DNA from: Thiothrix nivea DSM 5205
GTDB lineage: Bacteria; Pseudomonadota; Gammaproteobacteria; Thiotrichales; Thiotrichaceae
Length of the DNA stretch: 64,000 nucleotides
Assembly: GCF_000260135.1 (NCBI RefSeq)
Contig: NZ_JH651384.1
Location: 2,607,693-2,671,692 of the forward strand
Reading direction: 5' to 3'
How positions within the stretch are numbered: position 1 is the first letter of the stretch; each line of letters starts with the position of its first letter. Below, in pieces: positions 52,501 to 59,961 of the stretch. A model generated the notes under the pieces. It had not been told where the DNA came from and ran no database searches. It saw only the letters and a list, made by a program, of their open reading frames with translations. Made by a program: the position numbers and the translations under genes.

Positions 52501-53070
52501 ATGGGGCAAAAGCAAGCCCCCGAAGATTGGAGCGCGGACAAGACCCGCAACGAAACCGATATTATCAAAACCCGTGTGACACGCATGATCGAACAGGATT
52601 TGTGTGATGACCCTTACGCACAGGAAGCCTTTTCCAAATTGCTACGCCTAGCGATTGCCGAGGCTGAAAAGCTGTTCGATCACCCGCTCAAGCAATACCT
52701 GTTATTCCACGATTTCGCCGAGCAAGTGCAGCAACGGCGCGTGCCGGATATGCCGAATGTGTTTGCAGGCAACCACCACGCGCAGGCGTATTTCGGCGTG
52801 TTCAAACAAACCTTGCCGGAAGTATTCACGGCTGTTGATCAAGCCACGCAAGACCAATGGGTGCAACTCGCCTTCGTCTTGGATACGCATGTGGAACAAT
52901 CTGTCGCGGAACATTCCATCAATCCGCAAAACATCGAAGCCGACATCCGCAAAAAACTGCTGCCGCTGCTGTTCAAGGAATGCAAAGCGATTGGTGGCGG
53001 TATGGATCAGGCTAAAGCGATGGTTGAGCGGGTAGTGCAGATTGTGCGCGTGGGTTTGAGTGGGGTGTAA
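49597..53070 (+). CDS. hsdR: Type I restriction enzyme R subunit, motif II altered and two repeats inserted
   Basis: A 1157-residue HsdR. The N-terminal nuclease domain has Asp and Glu-x-Lys (RRPDIVCFVNGIPLVVIEAK). Helicase motif I is GGVIWHTTGSGKSFTM (Lys379) and motif VI QAIARVNRLHP. Motif II, normally DEGH or DEAH, reads LIDAGHRSQGG: Asp481-Ala482-Gly483-His484, with codon GCA where GAA is expected. Two 99-bp palindromic elements add residues ~332-364, touching motif I, and ~830-862. The frame is otherwise open. ATP-driven translocation and so cleavage may be lost. Confidence 0.94.
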   Translation: MPALPRFQEEYSAKLPALALLSQLGWSFLSPQQAVIARHGHYDQVVLRDILRSELQKRRFTFAGREYALSSHALDNLIAEVCSPALNEGLLSANEKLYNHLLYGISITEFVDGKKANPTIALIDWHNPANNHFSFTEEFSITRAGGVDTRRPDIVCFVNGIPLVVIEAKRPNGHANKAPTIDEGISQSLRNQRPDEIPHLFAYSQLLLSINGAEGRYATCATPSKFWSAWREEDISPAEMHAIKNRPLTALQTEILFAHRTAQDWAWYQAWSTAELAVTGQDHLLISLLQPQRLLEMVRFYTLFDKKVGKIVARYQQVFAIKRLIERLTGKDPLPDSPLPGGGDKNMVRDSCSLPWQGEGWGGVSSRGGVIWHTTGSGKSFTMVFLSKALILHDSLKHCRILVVTDRVDLESQLSKTFLSGGELASKKDKEAAMATSGKRLAEQIGKGTERILFSLIQKFNSATKLPECRNASPNMIVLIDAGHRSQGGENHIRMKQALPKAAFVAFTGTPLLKDDKTEGKFGKIIHAYTMQRAVDDQTVTPLLYEERIPDLDVNERAIDSWFERITEGLTAEQKTDLKRKFARKGEIYSVDDRIRLIALDIANHFVKNIDDGLKGQLACDSKASAIKYKQYLDEAGLFGSAVVMSPPDTREGNTDVDEEALPAVAAWWKTNVGTQDEAAYTKAIIERFDKDEALKLLIVVDKLLTGFDEPKNTVLYIDKPLKQHNLIQAIARVNRLHPLKKFGLLIDYRGILAELDTTLQKYQDLAARTQGGYDINDIAGLYSQMSTEYKRLPQLYKTLWAIFAGVKNKHDIEQLRQVLVPKMVYVGGDPTPTLPLPGEGARNADSSLHSSPWKGGGWEGVNSSQELVDANLKTREDFYEALTAFASCLKVALQSATFFADTSFSDTDRRHYKETLKQFSSLRQLAKQDAGETIQYDQYVAQVKKLLDKHVVGVDIKDAQGVYEVNKMGQKQAPEDWSADKTRNETDIIKTRVTRMIEQDLCDDPYAQEAFSKLLRLAIAEAEKLFDHPLKQYLLFHDFAEQVQQRRVPDMPNVFAGNHHAQAYFGVFKQTLPEVFTAVDQATQDQWVQLAFVLDTHVEQSVAEHSINPQNIEADIRKKLLPLLFKECKAIGGGMDQAKAMVERVVQIVRVGLSGV
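50590..50688. repeat. 99-bp palindromic element in hsdR, next to motif I (inverted orientation)
   Basis: GACCCC (50590) to GGGGTC (50688), exactly 99 bp. The thick hairpin (CTCCCCCT type) is on the left and the CCCTCCCCT type on the right, the reverse of the hsdM copy, so it is inserted the other way round and is still open. The encoded peptide runs DPLPDSPLPGGG to SLPWQGEGWGGV and ends five residues before the GGVIWHTTGSGKS motif. Confidence 0.93.
52084..52182. repeat. 99-bp palindromic element in hsdR, C-terminal half
   Basis: GACCCC (52084) to GGGGTC (52182), exactly 99 bp, same orientation as in hsdM. Encodes DPTPTLPLPGEGA to SSPWKGGGWEGV in a helical region between LVPKMVYVGG and SSQELVDANLKT. 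One arm carries GGAA instead of GGCA in its loop. Confidence 0.93.
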
Positions 53071-53074
53071 GCGA

Positions 53075-53797
53075 ATGCTTCGGTTCAGCTATGGCGATGA
53101 ACAGATTAGCTTCGAGCGTTTGCCCCGCAACGAAGGCATTCAGCGGGTACTGATCAAGGTTCATCCTGATTGCCGGGTTGAAGTTGCTGCCCCCGCCCAA
53201 GCGGATGATAACGAAGTGCTGGCGGCGGTGAAAAAACGCGGTCGCTGGATTTATCAACAACTGCGTGATTTCCGCCAACAATCCGCTTACGTCACCCCAC
53301 GGCAATACATCAGCGGCGAAAGCCATTACTACTTAGGCAAGCAATACCTGCTGAAAGTGCTGGAAGACCCTGACGCCACACCGCAAGTAAAGTTGTTACG
53401 CGGCAAACTGGAGGTCACGCTACGCCAGAAAAGTACGGCAAAGGTGGAGCAACTGTTGAGCAATTGGTACAAGGTTCGTGCCATAGAAGTGTTTGCCAAA
53501 CGGCTGGATGCGCTGCTGGAACAAACCTTGTGGGTCACGGAACGTCCGCCGCTACGCATCCTCACCATGCACACCCAATGGGGCAGTTGCTCACCCCAAG
53601 GCAGGCTTACGCTGAACCCGCATTTAGTCAAAGCCCCACGCGAGTGCATTGACTACGTGATTCTGCATGAGCTGTGTCATCTTGCCGAACACAACCACAG
53701 CGAACGCTTTTACCGTTTGCTGCATCAAGTGATGCCTGAGTGGAAAGTGATAAAGGCTAAACTAGACGCAAGAGCAGGGTGGTATGTGTTGGCATGA
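53075..53797 (+). CDS. YgjP/DUF45-type metallopeptidase-like protein
   Basis: A 240-residue protein of the YgjP-like (DUF45) metallopeptidase domain. Zinc motif VILHELCHLAEHNHSERFY with HExxH and a downstream His, preceded by MHTQWGSCSPQGRLTLNPHL, another strong family block. I chose ATG 53075 (MLRFSYG), 5 bp after the hsdR stop. Genes of this family often follow hsdR in type I operons; their role there is not known. Its end overlaps a sigma-54-like promoter for ureE. Confidence 0.92.
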   Translation: MLRFSYGDEQISFERLPRNEGIQRVLIKVHPDCRVEVAAPAQADDNEVLAAVKKRGRWIYQQLRDFRQQSAYVTPRQYISGESHYYLGKQYLLKVLEDPDATPQVKLLRGKLEVTLRQKSTAKVEQLLSNWYKVRAIEVFAKRLDALLEQTLWVTERPPLRILTMHTQWGSCSPQGRLTLNPHLVKAPRECIDYVILHELCHLAEHNHSERFYRLLHQVMPEWKVIKAKLDARAGWYVLA

Positions 53798-53805
53798 AAA
53801 CTGCT
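53789..53805 (+). promoter_or_regulatory. Sigma-54 promoter before ureEFG
   Basis: TTGGCATG-AAAA-CTGCT keeps GG and GC 10 bp apart and is identical, outside the spacer, to the urtA promoter. It lies 41 bp before the ureE ATG and overlaps the stop of the YgjP-like gene. A sigma-70-like TATAAT also occurs at 53809-53814, without a well-spaced -35. Confidence 0.7.
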
Positions 53806-53846
53806 TGGTATAATGCGCAAATACGATTTTCCCCATTAGGTTGGAT

Positions 53847-54341
53847 ATGCTCAAAATCGAACAGATTCTCGACAAAAAAAATGTACCATTACGTCAGCCT
53901 TACCTGTCGCTGACCCTGCCGCATGAGCGCCGCATCATCAGCCGCCAGCGCGTGACGCTCGATGATGGCAGCGATGCCGGTTTGTTCCTGCCGCGTGGTT
54001 CCAGCCTACAACACGGTGACTACCTGCAAGGGGACAATGGCGCACTGATCCGCGTACAAGCTGCTGCTGAAACCGTTTCCACCCTGTATTGCGACGACCC
54101 GTTGCTGCTGGCGCGCGCCTGTTACCACCTCGGTAACCGCCATGTGCCGTTGCAAATCATGAAAGGCATGATCCGTTACCAGCATGACCATGTGCTGGAT
54201 GAGATGCTGCACGGGCTGGGGCTGCATGTGGTGGTGGAACAGGCTCCGTTCGAGCCGGAAGCGGGCGCGTATGGCGGCGGGCATTCGCACAGCCACGGAC
54301 ATCATCACGACCATGATCACGCGCATTCCCATGATCACTGA
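53847..54341 (+). CDS. ureE: Urease accessory protein UreE (nickel metallochaperone)
   Basis: About 164 residues starting MLKIEQILDKK; an in-frame TTG at 53841 is less likely. N-terminal domain with LPHERRIISRQRVTLDDGSD, central nickel region ACYHLGNRHVPLQI, DHVLDEMLHGLGL, and a His-rich C-terminal tail ([19 protein letters not shown]) for nickel storage. Supplies nickel to UreG. First gene after the island; overlaps ureF by 11 bp. Confidence 0.96.
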   Translation: MLKIEQILDKKNVPLRQPYLSLTLPHERRIISRQRVTLDDGSDAGLFLPRGSSLQHGDYLQGDNGALIRVQAAAETVSTLYCDDPLLLARACYHLGNRHVPLQIMKGMIRYQHDHVLDEMLHGLGLHVVVEQAPFEPEAGAYGGGHSHSHGHHHDHDHAHSHDH

Positions 54342-55005
54342 TCTTGCCCTGCTGCGCCTGCTGCACCTGGTCAGCCCCAGCTTGCCAATCGGCTCCTTCA
54401 CCTATTCGCAAGGGATTGAATGGGCGGTCGAATGTGGCTGGATTGCCACACCAGATGATTTGCAGGCATGGCTGGCCAGCCAGTTGCACGGTGGTATGAC
54501 GTATGTGGACATTCCCGGCCTGCAACGCCTGTACCACGCCGTGTTGGCTGATGATACGGATGCCCTTGAGCACTGGATCGGCATCCTCAACGCTAGCCGA
54601 GAAACCAGCGAACTGTTGCTGGAAGAAAAGAACCGGGGGCGCGCCTTGACTGATTTGCTGATTGTGCTGGAAATCCCCCGCGCCGCCCGCTGGAAACCGC
54701 TGCTCAGCCAAAATCAGGCGGCAGCCTTTGCGCTGGCAGCGGCCCACTGGCAGATTCCGCTGGAACAGGCTGCCTACGGCTACGCCTGGAGCTGGCTGGA
54801 AAACCTGGTGCTGGCGGCGGTAAAAATCATCCCGCTGGGGCAGACGCAGGGGCAGAAGCTGTTGCATCGGACGACTCCGCTGCTGCCGGAGGTGGTTACG
54901 CAAGGTTTGCAGGTGGATGATGACAGCATAGGTGCGTCTTCATTGGCGCTGGCAATTGCCAGCAGTCGGCATGAAACGCAATATACACGTTTATTTAGGT
55001 CGTGA
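54331..55005 (+). CDS. ureF: Urease accessory protein UreF
   Basis: A 224-residue all-helical protein: [49 protein letters not shown] and [31 protein letters not shown]. UreF acts as a GTPase-gating partner of UreG on the UreD-urease complex. I chose the start at ATG 54331, inside the ureE 3' end, as in many ure operons. A short palindromic element separates it from ureG. Confidence 0.96.
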   Translation: MITDLALLRLLHLVSPSLPIGSFTYSQGIEWAVECGWIATPDDLQAWLASQLHGGMTYVDIPGLQRLYHAVLADDTDALEHWIGILNASRETSELLLEEKNRGRALTDLLIVLEIPRAARWKPLLSQNQAAAFALAAAHWQIPLEQAAYGYAWSWLENLVLAAVKIIPLGQTQGQKLLHRTTPLLPEVVTQGLQVDDDSIGASSLALAIASSRHETQYTRLFRS

Positions 55006-55006
55006 A

Positions 55007-55048
55007 GAAACCCCTTCCCGACCCTCCCCTTATCAGGGGAGGGGTTTC
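55007..55048. repeat. Short palindromic element between ureF and ureG
   Basis: 42 bp, GAAACCCC to GGGGTTTC, with a single internal CCTCCCCT-TATC-AGGGGAGG hairpin. It starts 1 bp after the ureF stop. Looks like a single-hairpin derivative of the TTATCAGG subtype; the ureG ribosome-binding site (AAAGGAG) follows. Confidence 0.88.
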
Positions 55049-55070
55049 TTCGACAAAGGAGCAAACAACC

Positions 55071-55679
55071 ATGTCCAACCCCCTACGAGTCGGCGTCGGC
55101 GGCCCGGTCGGTTCCGGCAAGACCGCTCTGCTGGATGCCTTGTGCAAGGCCATGCGCGCTGACTACGACATTGCCGTTGTCACCAACGACATTTACACCC
55201 AGGAAGACGCCCAGTTCCTGACCCGCAGCGAAGCCTTGCCACCCGAACGCATTGTCGGCGTGGAAACTGGCGGCTGCCCGCATACCGCCATCCGCGAAGA
55301 CGCCTCCATGAATCTGGCGGCGGTGGAAGACCTGCAAATCCGTTTCCCCGATCTTGACGTGATTTTCATCGAAAGCGGCGGCGACAACCTGTCAGCCACT
55401 TTCAGCCCGGAACTGGCCGACCTGACCGTTTACGTGATTGACGTGGCGGAAGGTGAAAAAATCCCGCGCAAAGGCGGCCCCGGCATTACCCGTTCCGACC
55501 TGCTGGTGATCAACAAGATCGACCTTGCGCCTTACGTGGGGGCGTCGCTGGAAGTGATGGAAAGCGACAGCAAACGGATGCGCGGCGAGCGTCCGTTCGT
55601 GTTTGCCAACCTGAAGGAACGGCAGGGCTTGCAGGCGATTATTGATTTCATCGTCCACAAGGGCATGTTGCGGGCGTAA
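55071..55679 (+). CDS. ureG: Urease accessory GTPase UreG
   Basis: A 202-residue SIMIBI GTPase that drives nickel insertion. P-loop [35 protein letters not shown], nickel CPH motif in [18 protein letters not shown]3 [10 protein letters not shown] and G4 VINKIDLA. I chose ATG 55071 (AAAGGAG 10 nt upstream); the longer frame reads through the repeat. Last ure gene; ends 3 bp before the convergent ubiK gene. Confidence 0.97.
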   Translation: MSNPLRVGVGGPVGSGKTALLDALCKAMRADYDIAVVTNDIYTQEDAQFLTRSEALPPERIVGVETGGCPHTAIREDASMNLAAVEDLQIRFPDLDVIFIESGGDNLSATFSPELADLTVYVIDVAEGEKIPRKGGPGITRSDLLVINKIDLAPYVGASLEVMESDSKRMRGERPFVFANLKERQGLQAIIDFIVHKGMLRA

Positions 55680-55682
55680 ATT

Positions 55683-55943
55683 TCAGTCGGCCTTGGCGGC
55701 GGTTTGCTGCGCTTCGATGGCGGCAAGCCGCTGTTCCAGCGCTTCCAGTTTCTCGCGGGTGCGCAGCAGCACTGCTGACTGGATGTCGAATTCTTCCCGT
55801 GTCACCAGGTTCATCTTTTGCAGGCTGCCTTCCATCACGCCGCGCAGGTTCTTTTCCATATCTTCCTGCAAATGGCGTACCGGCTCGGGCAGCGCCGCCG
55901 AAAAGCGTTTCACGATGTCTTCCAGATTTCCCAAACCAGCCAT
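55683..55943 (-). CDS. ubiK: UbiK family ubiquinone biosynthesis accessory factor
   Basis: An 86-residue BMFP (YqiC/UbiK) protein: LEDIVKRFSAALPEPVRHLQ, EDMEKNLRGVMEGSLQKMNL, VTREEFDIQSAVLLRTREKL and a C-terminal trimeric coiled coil (ALEQRLAAIEAQ). It helps the Ubi complex in aerobic ubiquinone synthesis. The ATG at 55943 gives the usual length; a longer frame exists. Convergent with ureG. Confidence 0.92.
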   Translation of the reverse strand: MAGLGNLEDIVKRFSAALPEPVRHLQEDMEKNLRGVMEGSLQKMNLVTREEFDIQSAVLLRTREKLEALEQRLAAIEAQQTAAKAD

Positions 55944-56044
55944 GTGCGGAGTCCTTCGATAACAATGAGGTGATGACAAGCATTGTAGCAAAGCCGGTGG
56001 CTAGCCGTGTATTTCCATCTGAGGGTGCATTACCAAACGTTAAT

Positions 56045-56059
56045 GCACTTTAATAGTGC
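56045..56059 (+). promoter_or_regulatory. NtrC-like dyad upstream of porin 2
   Basis: GCAC-TTTAATA-GTGC has the GCAC-N7-GTGC spacing of NtrC enhancers, about 95 bp upstream of the -24 element. A nearby GGTGCATTA/TAATGCAC dyad (about 56024-56048) may be a second overlapping site. Confidence 0.65.
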
Positions 56060-56153
56060 GATAGTATGAGCCAAAACAGTGAAAAGCCGTCAAAACTGCT
56101 GCTTTTTTACTACAGTGTGCCTGTTCGCAACGGTTTATGTCGCGAATTTATGG

Positions 56154-56170
56154 TTGGCACGCTGTTTGCA
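56154..56170 (+). promoter_or_regulatory. Sigma-54 promoter of porin2-glnK-amtB
   Basis: TTGGCACG-CTGT-TTGCA is a perfect -24/-12 match, 50 bp before the porin ATG. With the NtrC dyad it should give strong induction under nitrogen limitation. Confidence 0.9.
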
Positions 56171-56219
56171 GTATGGCTGGCGTGAAAAATAAATTTTCTG
56201 ATCTCAGGAGAATATCGAG

Positions 56220-56876
56220 ATGAAAAAGAACATTCTGTTGACCGCAACGGTACTCGCTTCATTGATGGTTAGCGCGCAGGCAATGGCTGGCGCGAGTGGC
56301 AATATCGGTGTCACCAGCAACTACATTTGGCGTGGTGTTGAACAGAACAATGGTCAGGCGGCTGTTTCTGGTGGCTTGGATTTCGAGGCTCCGAATGGCG
56401 GTTACGTTGGCACCTGGGCTTCCCCGGTTGCTGGTGGTGATGATTACGAACTGGATCTTTACGGCGGTTATGCAGGCGAAAATGCTTCTGGCCTTGGCTA
56501 TGACGTAGGTGTAATCACCTATATGTACCCAAAAGGTGGTACCAACGAGCATTTCGATGAAGTTTATGGCTCCCTCAACTATGGCGCTATCAATGGTGGT
56601 GTGGCTTATACCTTTGGTTCCGATGACGATACAACGCCGGAGTTCAGCAAAGGTGACATTTACTACCATGTCGGTGCGAGCAAGGAAATCAAAGGCGGCT
56701 TGGAACTGGGTGGTACGGTTGGCCACTATGATTTCGACGATGCTGCGGGTGAAGACTATACCCACTATCAGGTCAGCCTGAGCAAGGATGATTTCACTTT
56801 CGCAGTTGATGATTCTGACCTGACTGATAGCGACCCGCTGGTTTCAGTTTCCTGGTCCAAGTCTATTGATTTCTAA
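56220..56876 (+). CDS. TorF family putative porin (copy 2)
   Basis: A 218-residue outer-membrane barrel protein with signal peptide (TVLASLMVSAQAMA). The mature start ASGNIGVTSNYIWRGVEQNN has the TorF (TIGR02001) signature, and alternating strands end in DPLVSVSWSKSIDF with a terminal Phe. It shares layout and length with copy 1 but little exact sequence. Being first in the unit with glnK and amtB suggests a channel for ammonium or small nitrogen compounds; that is inference. Confidence 0.88.
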   Translation: MKKNILLTATVLASLMVSAQAMAGASGNIGVTSNYIWRGVEQNNGQAAVSGGLDFEAPNGGYVGTWASPVAGGDDYELDLYGGYAGENASGLGYDVGVITYMYPKGGTNEHFDEVYGSLNYGAINGGVAYTFGSDDDTTPEFSKGDIYYHVGASKEIKGGLELGGTVGHYDFDDAAGEDYTHYQVSLSKDDFTFAVDDSDLTDSDPLVSVSWSKSIDF

Positions 56877-56892
56877 GACTGTCCTGTCAGCC

Positions 56893-56915
56893 TCGCCCGC
56901 AATGGGCGGGGCATT
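56893..56915 (+). terminator. Hairpin between porin 2 and glnK
   Basis: GCCTCGCCC pairs with GGGCGGGGC across GCAAT, one G-U pair. It follows the porin stop by about 15 bp and has a poor T-run, so it probably attenuates rather than ends transcription into glnK-amtB, giving more porin than sensor and transporter. Confidence 0.6.
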
Positions 56916-56925
56916 TAGCTTATAA

Positions 56926-57276
<351 letters not shown>

Positions 57277-57289
57277 GGGGGAAGTTTTC

Positions 57290-58618
57290 ATGAATATGCG
57301 TTTAGGTTTGATGATGTTGGCCGCCCTGCTGGGCTTTTCCGGGGTGGCGATGGCGGAAGAGGTGGCGGCTGCCCCAGTGCCTGACAAGGGTGATACCACC
57401 TGGATGATGGTGTCCACCATTCTGGTTATCTTGATGACAATTCCGGGCTTGGCCTTGTTCTACGGCGGTCTGGTGCGGGTCAAGAACATGCTTTCCGTGT
57501 TGACCCAAGTATTCGCCATTTTCTGTTTGATTGCGGTTTTGTGGGTGGTTTACGGCTACTCGCTGGCTTTCGGTGATGCAGGTGGTAGCCTGGATGCGTT
57601 CATCGGTGGCTTTGGCAAGATGTTCCTGGCAGGTATTACGCCGGATTCTACTGCGGCTACCTTTACCGATGGTGTAGTTATCCCCGAGTTCGTGTTTGTT
57701 GCCTTCCAGATGACGTTCGCAGCCATCACTTGCGGTCTGATTGTGGGTGGTTTCGCTGAGCGTATCAAGTTCTCTACCCTGTTGGTGTTCAGTGCCCTGT
57801 GGTTCACGTTCTCTTACCTGCCAATCGCGCACATGGTGTGGGCTGGTGGCGGCTTCCTGTTTGAAATGGGCGCGCTGGACTTCGCGGGCGGCACCGTTGT
57901 GCACATCAACTCCGGTATCGCTGCACTGGTCGGCGCGCTGATTGTTGGTAAGCGGGTTGGGTTTGGCCGTGATTCTATGGCTCCACACAGCTTGGTCATG
58001 ACCATGATCGGTGGCTGCCTGCTGTGGGTTGGCTGGTTCGGCTTCAATGCCGGTTCCAATCTGGAAGCGACTGGCCTGACTACCTTGGCTCTGCTGAATA
58101 CTATTCTGGCAACGGCTGCCGCAGCGCTGGCGTGGATGTTCACTGAGTGGATGTTGAACGGCAAAGCCTCCATGCTGGGTGTTGTGTCTGGCGCGGTCGC
58201 GGGTCTGGTTGCGGTAACGCCTGCTGCCGGTCTGGCTGGCCCGATGGGTGCTCTGCTGTTGGGTGCTGTTGCTGGCGTAGTCTGCCTGTGGGGCGTGACT
58301 GGCTTGAAGCACAAGCTGGGCTATGATGATTCCCTCGACGTATTTGGTATCCACGGCCTGGGTGGTATCCTTGGCGCGATTGGTACTGGTGTCGTAGCTG
58401 CCCCTTCCCTGGGCGGCATGGGCGCGGAAGACTACAGCATCGGTTCCCAGGTTGTAACTCAGGCGATTGCGGTTGGTATTGCGATCCTGTGGTCTGGTAG
58501 TGTCAGCGCTGCCCTGTTCTTCATCCTCAAAGCAACCATGGGTCTGCGTGTTAGCCAAGAAGAAGAGCGCGAAGGTCTGGATACCATATCCCATGGCGAA
58601 CGTGCTTACACCATGTAA
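57290..58618 (+). CDS. amtB: Ammonium transporter AmtB
   Basis: A 442-residue Amt channel with signal peptide (LMMLAALLGFSGVAMA) and 11 membrane helices. Signature regions: IPGLALFYGGLVRVKNMLSV, FVAFQMTFAAITCGLIVGGF, FAGGTVVHINSGIAALVGAL (first pore His) and DVFGIHGLGGILGAIGTG (second pore His). I chose ATG 57290, after GGGGGAAG, over a longer frame starting inside glnK. Pairs with GlnK. A strong terminator follows. Confidence 0.97.
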   Translation: MNMRLGLMMLAALLGFSGVAMAEEVAAAPVPDKGDTTWMMVSTILVILMTIPGLALFYGGLVRVKNMLSVLTQVFAIFCLIAVLWVVYGYSLAFGDAGGSLDAFIGGFGKMFLAGITPDSTAATFTDGVVIPEFVFVAFQMTFAAITCGLIVGGFAERIKFSTLLVFSALWFTFSYLPIAHMVWAGGGFLFEMGALDFAGGTVVHINSGIAALVGALIVGKRVGFGRDSMAPHSLVMTMIGGCLLWVGWFGFNAGSNLEATGLTTLALLNTILATAAAALAWMFTEWMLNGKASMLGVVSGAVAGLVAVTPAAGLAGPMGALLLGAVAGVVCLWGVTGLKHKLGYDDSLDVFGIHGLGGILGAIGTGVVAAPSLGGMGAEDYSIGSQVVTQAIAVGIAILWSGSVSAALFFILKATMGLRVSQEEEREGLDTISHGERAYTM

Positions 58619-58672
58619 GCCAGGTCGGGATACATTCCCGATCGTGTAGGTTTTTTCAGAGTCGATTGTTAG

Positions 58673-58699
58673 GCGGGAGCAACACTCCCGCTTTTTTTT
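58673..58699 (+). terminator. Rho-independent terminator after amtB
   Basis: GCGGGAG (58673-58679) pairs with CTCCCGC (58685-58691), loop of five, then eight T residues. The best terminator in the window. A weaker upstream hairpin (TCGGGA/TCCCGA near 58625-58641 plus six T at 58651-58656) is also present. Confidence 0.92.
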
Positions 58700-58720
58700 A
58701 TGGGTGTCATGACCCAGGTA

Positions 58721-59491
58721 TCAATTGAAGGCTGGTAATTGCCCCTGCTCCTGTATCCGGTAGCCGCCATCCGTCTGCGGTGCGCCCAGGAAAGAATTGA
58801 GGAATTGCTTGCTACCCGCATCAATGCTGTTGCCCGGCGTCAGGGTTAGCTGGCTTTGGTACTGGCCATCCTGTTGGACTGTTACAGTGCCATCCACAGT
58901 GAATGCAGCACCTGGCGCGGAAGCCAGCGTAATGTTTAGCGCGCCCTGCTCCCCTGCGCTAATAACCGCTGTGTAAGCGCCGAAACGTTGCGGCAGCATC
59001 TGTATTCCTGCCTCTTGCCACTCACCATGCCCACTCAGGCGCGGGAGGGTTTGCTGACCCCATTCCAGGCTATGCAGACTGGCCTGGAAAACGCCGCTCA
59101 GGGGCGGGATCATGAAGCCTTGCAGGTAAGGGGCCAAAGCCTGGGCAGGAATGGCGGTCAGGTTGACGCCACTGCACGCCAGATTACCGCTAATGCTGAT
59201 GGCGCAGTTGCCCTCGAATTGCCCACCTTGCACCAGATTGCCACGCAGGTCGGCGGCCAACTTGCCCGTGAGCAAGGCAGCGGGATGCAGATCCCATTGC
59301 AGGTTATTGATTTGCACACCTTGCCAGTTCACGCGGCTGACGCCACCTTGCCATAGCGAGCCATTGACGCCTTGCAAGGGAGCAGCAAGGTCGGCGGGCA
59401 GGGCTTTTATCAACAGGCTGGCGGGAAGCTGGCCAATGGAAGCCAGCAGGAAACTGCCCATGCCCGCGAGTATCAGGGTGCGTGTTTTCAT
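58721..59491 (-). CDS. gspN: Type II secretion system protein N
   Basis: A 256-residue GspN with one N-terminal membrane anchor (LILAGMGSFLLASIGQLPAS) and a periplasmic beta-rich domain (LQGVNGSLWQGGVSRVNWQG, LQWDLHPAALLTGKLAADLR). Lower sequence conservation than other Gsp proteins, but its position after gspM settles it. The start overlaps the gspM stop. Confidence 0.88.
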   Translation of the reverse strand: MKTRTLILAGMGSFLLASIGQLPASLLIKALPADLAAPLQGVNGSLWQGGVSRVNWQGVQINNLQWDLHPAALLTGKLAADLRGNLVQGGQFEGNCAISISGNLACSGVNLTAIPAQALAPYLQGFMIPPLSGVFQASLHSLEWGQQTLPRLSGHGEWQEAGIQMLPQRFGAYTAVISAGEQGALNITLASAPGAAFTVDGTVTVQQDGQYQSQLTLTPGNSIDAGSKQFLNSFLGAPQTDGGYRIQEQGQLPAFN

Positions 59492-59961
59492 CGTTCCAGT
59501 GTGATTTGCGCGTCAACTGTGCCGGGTTTGTCGGCGGGTTTCATGTCCATGCGGGTGGCGAGGGCGGCGTATTGCATTTCCATCCGTGCCAGGAATTGCG
59601 CCAGCGCGTCGAAGGGCTTGCCTTCCAGCTTCAGGCTGACGCTGTTTTTGTCTTTTTCCTCGGAAGTTGTGCCTTCGCCATCCAGCTGATACTGCTTGAG
59701 GGTATCAATCACAATGCTGTGTAAGCTACCGCCCGTTGCTGCCGGGGTGGAACCGCCGCGCAGGCTGAGAATTTCGCCACGCCGGGCTTGCATTTCCTGA
59801 TTGACGGCCTGGGCGTCGGCCAGATCCTGTTGTAGCAGGCGGTGGTAACTGGCCAGCGGTTTCCACACCAACAGCCATAGCATCGTCAAACCGATCAGGA
59901 TGACACCCGTCATGACCAGTTGGCGTTCGCGCGGGGTAAGGTTCTGCCACCAGGTTTTCAT
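59488..59961 (-). CDS. gspM: Type II secretion system protein M
   Basis: A 157-residue GspM: short cytoplasmic start (MKTWWQNLTPRERQLVMTG), one membrane helix (VILIGLTMLWLLVWKPL), coiled coil, and a ferredoxin-like periplasmic domain ending in MKPADKPGTVDAQITLER. It works with GspL in the inner-membrane platform. Overlaps gspN and gspL by 4 bp each. Confidence 0.9.
   Translation of the reverse strand: MKTWWQNLTPRERQLVMTGVILIGLTMLWLLVWKPLASYHRLLQQDLADAQAVNQEMQARRGEILSLRGGSTPAATGGSLHSIVIDTLKQYQLDGEGTTSEEKDKNSVSLKLEGKPFDALAQFLARMEMQYAALATRMDMKPADKPGTVDAQITLER

Noticed and set aside
53809-53814. Sigma-70 promoter (TATAAT) for ureE
   Set aside because: No -35 box at proper spacing; the sigma-54 match at 53789 is better supported. 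It may still contribute, so it is mentioned but not called.
57302-58594. 430-codon minus-strand frame opposite amtB
   Set aside because: Gln/Arg/His-rich low-complexity translation typical of an antisense shadow. amtB explains the sequence fully.
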